Positions 63,260 to 64,000 of a stretch of 64,000 bases of DNA are shown piece by piece. Origin of the DNA: UPXZ01 sp964634605 (GTDB lineage: Bacteria > Bacteroidota > Bacteroidia > Bacteroidales > Paludibacteraceae); contig CAZWLJ010000007.1 in NCBI GenBank assembly GCA_964634605.1, positions 1 through 64,000 of the forward strand. The letters are read 5' to 3'. Positions within the stretch are counted from its first letter, which is position 1, and each line of letters opens with the position of its first letter. Made by a program: the position numbers and the translations under genes. A model generated the notes under the pieces. That model had not been told where the DNA came from and ran no database searches. It was given only the letters and a program-made list of their open reading frames with translations.

Positions 63260-64000
63260 ATGAAAAAGTCAGTTGTTTTGGCCGTGTTTCTTTCAATAAT
63301 TACACTTCTTTCAGGTTGCGCTTCGAAAAAGCACGCCGGAGAATGGATCCAACTGTTCAACGGTAAAGACCTTGCAGGCTGGACCGTAAAAATGAAAGGT
63401 TACAGCGTCGGGGAGAATTTTGGAAATACTTTCAGGGTGGAAGACGGCATTCTGAAAGTTCGGTATGACAAGTACGATACATTCAACGGCCGTTTTGCTC
63501 ATATTTTCTATAAAGAAAAATTTTCCCATTACATCATACGGCTTGAGTATCGCATAGTGGGTGAGCAATGCCCGGGCGCTCCTGAATGGGGATATAAGAA
63601 TACCGGAATTTTAATTCACGGACAAACTCCCGAATCAATGGATAAAGATCAGGATTTCCCCGTTTCTATTGAGGTGCAACTGCTGGGTGGCGATTCTGTG
63701 GGTGACAGACCTACCGGAAATGTTTGCACACCCGGTACAAATATCGTGATGAAAGATAAACTCATTCTGGAACATTGCACCTCTTCTTCTTCTAAAACTT
63801 ACCGAACCGATGAATGGGTGAAAGCAGAAGTGGAAGTACACGGAAATAAAATAATCAGGCATATTATCAACGGCGATACAGTGATGATTTACAGTCAGCC
63901 GCAATTAGACAACCGGGAGCCTGATTTCGAGAAATTGGTAGCTTTGAATGGTGGTAAAGTGATGTTGAGCGAAGGAACCATTTGCCTCCAAAGCGAAAGT
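63260..64000 (+). CDS. DUF1080 (3-keto-disaccharide hydrolase-like) lipoprotein, cut by window end
   Basis: The first 247 codons are present and remain open at the right edge. The start ATG at 63260 gives a lipoprotein signal (LLSGCASKK, Cys about 20). The mature part opens WIQLFNGKDLAGWTVK, the hallmark of the DUF1080/3-keto-disaccharide hydrolase beta-sandwich (concanavalin-like). It continues with NTGILIHGQTPE and PVSIEVQLLGGDS. Family members either bind glycans or cleave 3-keto-glycosides. Its role in a xylan locus is not clear. It follows GH67 by 11 bp, so it belongs to the same transcription unit. Confidence 0.88.
   Translation, partial: MKKSVVLAVFLSIITLLSGCASKKHAGEWIQLFNGKDLAGWTVKMKGYSVGENFGNTFRVEDGILKVRYDKYDTFNGRFAHIFYKEKFSHYIIRLEYRIVGEQCPGAPEWGYKNTGILIHGQTPESMDKDQDFPVSIEVQLLGGDSVGDRPTGNVCTPGTNIVMKDKLILEHCTSSSSKTYRTDEWVKAEVEVHGNKIIRHIINGDTVMIYSQPQLDNREPDFEKLVALNGGKVMLSEGTICLQSES

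Noticed and set aside
1..64000. CRISPR arrays, insertion sequences, rRNA genes or phage genes
   Set aside because: No regularly spaced repeats, transposase motifs, rRNA sequence or phage structural genes were seen; the only mobile trace is the integrase remnant at 599-1051.

Overview
The window comes from a member of the Bacteroidota, most likely the order Bacteroidales. Signs seen in the sequence are SusC/SusD-type outer-membrane pairs, a hybrid two-component regulator with an AraC output domain, many lipoproteins, few Shine-Dalgarno sequences, repeated matches to the Bacteroides -7 promoter box (TAnnTTTG), a Bacteroides-type tyrosine integrase remnant and a short (type 3) ProRS. I cannot name the genus.

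Left part (1-11.8 kb) is mostly core genome. It starts with the 5' end of a SusC-like gene on the minus strand, which belongs to another locus. Next come an internally deleted integrase remnant beside tRNA-Thr(CGU), and carB with a leader region that looks like a transcription attenuator: a 29-codon leader ORF that ends inside a strong intrinsic terminator. Further right are two unknown genes (a membrane protein and a lipoprotein), a GNAT acetyltransferase, a ComEA-like helix-hairpin-helix protein, proS, a barnase/barstar pair overlapping by 4 bp, and a DEAD-box RNA helicase.

Right part (11.9-64 kb) is one very large xylan utilisation locus. A hybrid two-component sensor/regulator (minus strand) faces a divergent operon with the gene order of the known Bacteroidetes xylan core xusA-xusB-xusC-xusD-xusE-xyn10C, closed by a strong terminator at 29.5 kb. 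A tightly packed enzyme block follows: GH30 glucuronoxylanase with BACON domain, GH8 exo-oligoxylanase, three GH43 enzymes, a very large GH3, a CE1 esterase, an SGNH esterase and a CE6-CE1 double esterase. At 45.5 kb a third SusC/SusD pair begins, followed by GH2, CE15 glucuronoyl esterase, GH115 alpha-glucuronidase, a GPH-type sugar symporter, a compact GH10, a GH43 without signal peptide, GH67 alpha-glucuronidase and a DUF1080 lipoprotein cut by the window end.

Together the genes suggest a full route. Surface GH10 and GH30 enzymes cut acetylated, feruloylated glucuronoarabinoxylan and the XusA-E proteins bind and import the pieces. Periplasmic esterases, alpha-glucuronidases, arabinofuranosidases, GH8, GH43 and GH3 trim them, and the symporter plus the leaderless GH43 finish xylo-oligosaccharides in the cytoplasm. 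The most novel-looking items are the carB attenuator, a barnase homologue with cysteines at the positions of a classic engineered disulfide, a CE15 enzyme lacking the usual arginine after the nucleophile, and a repeated micro-ORF element between the third SusC and SusD.
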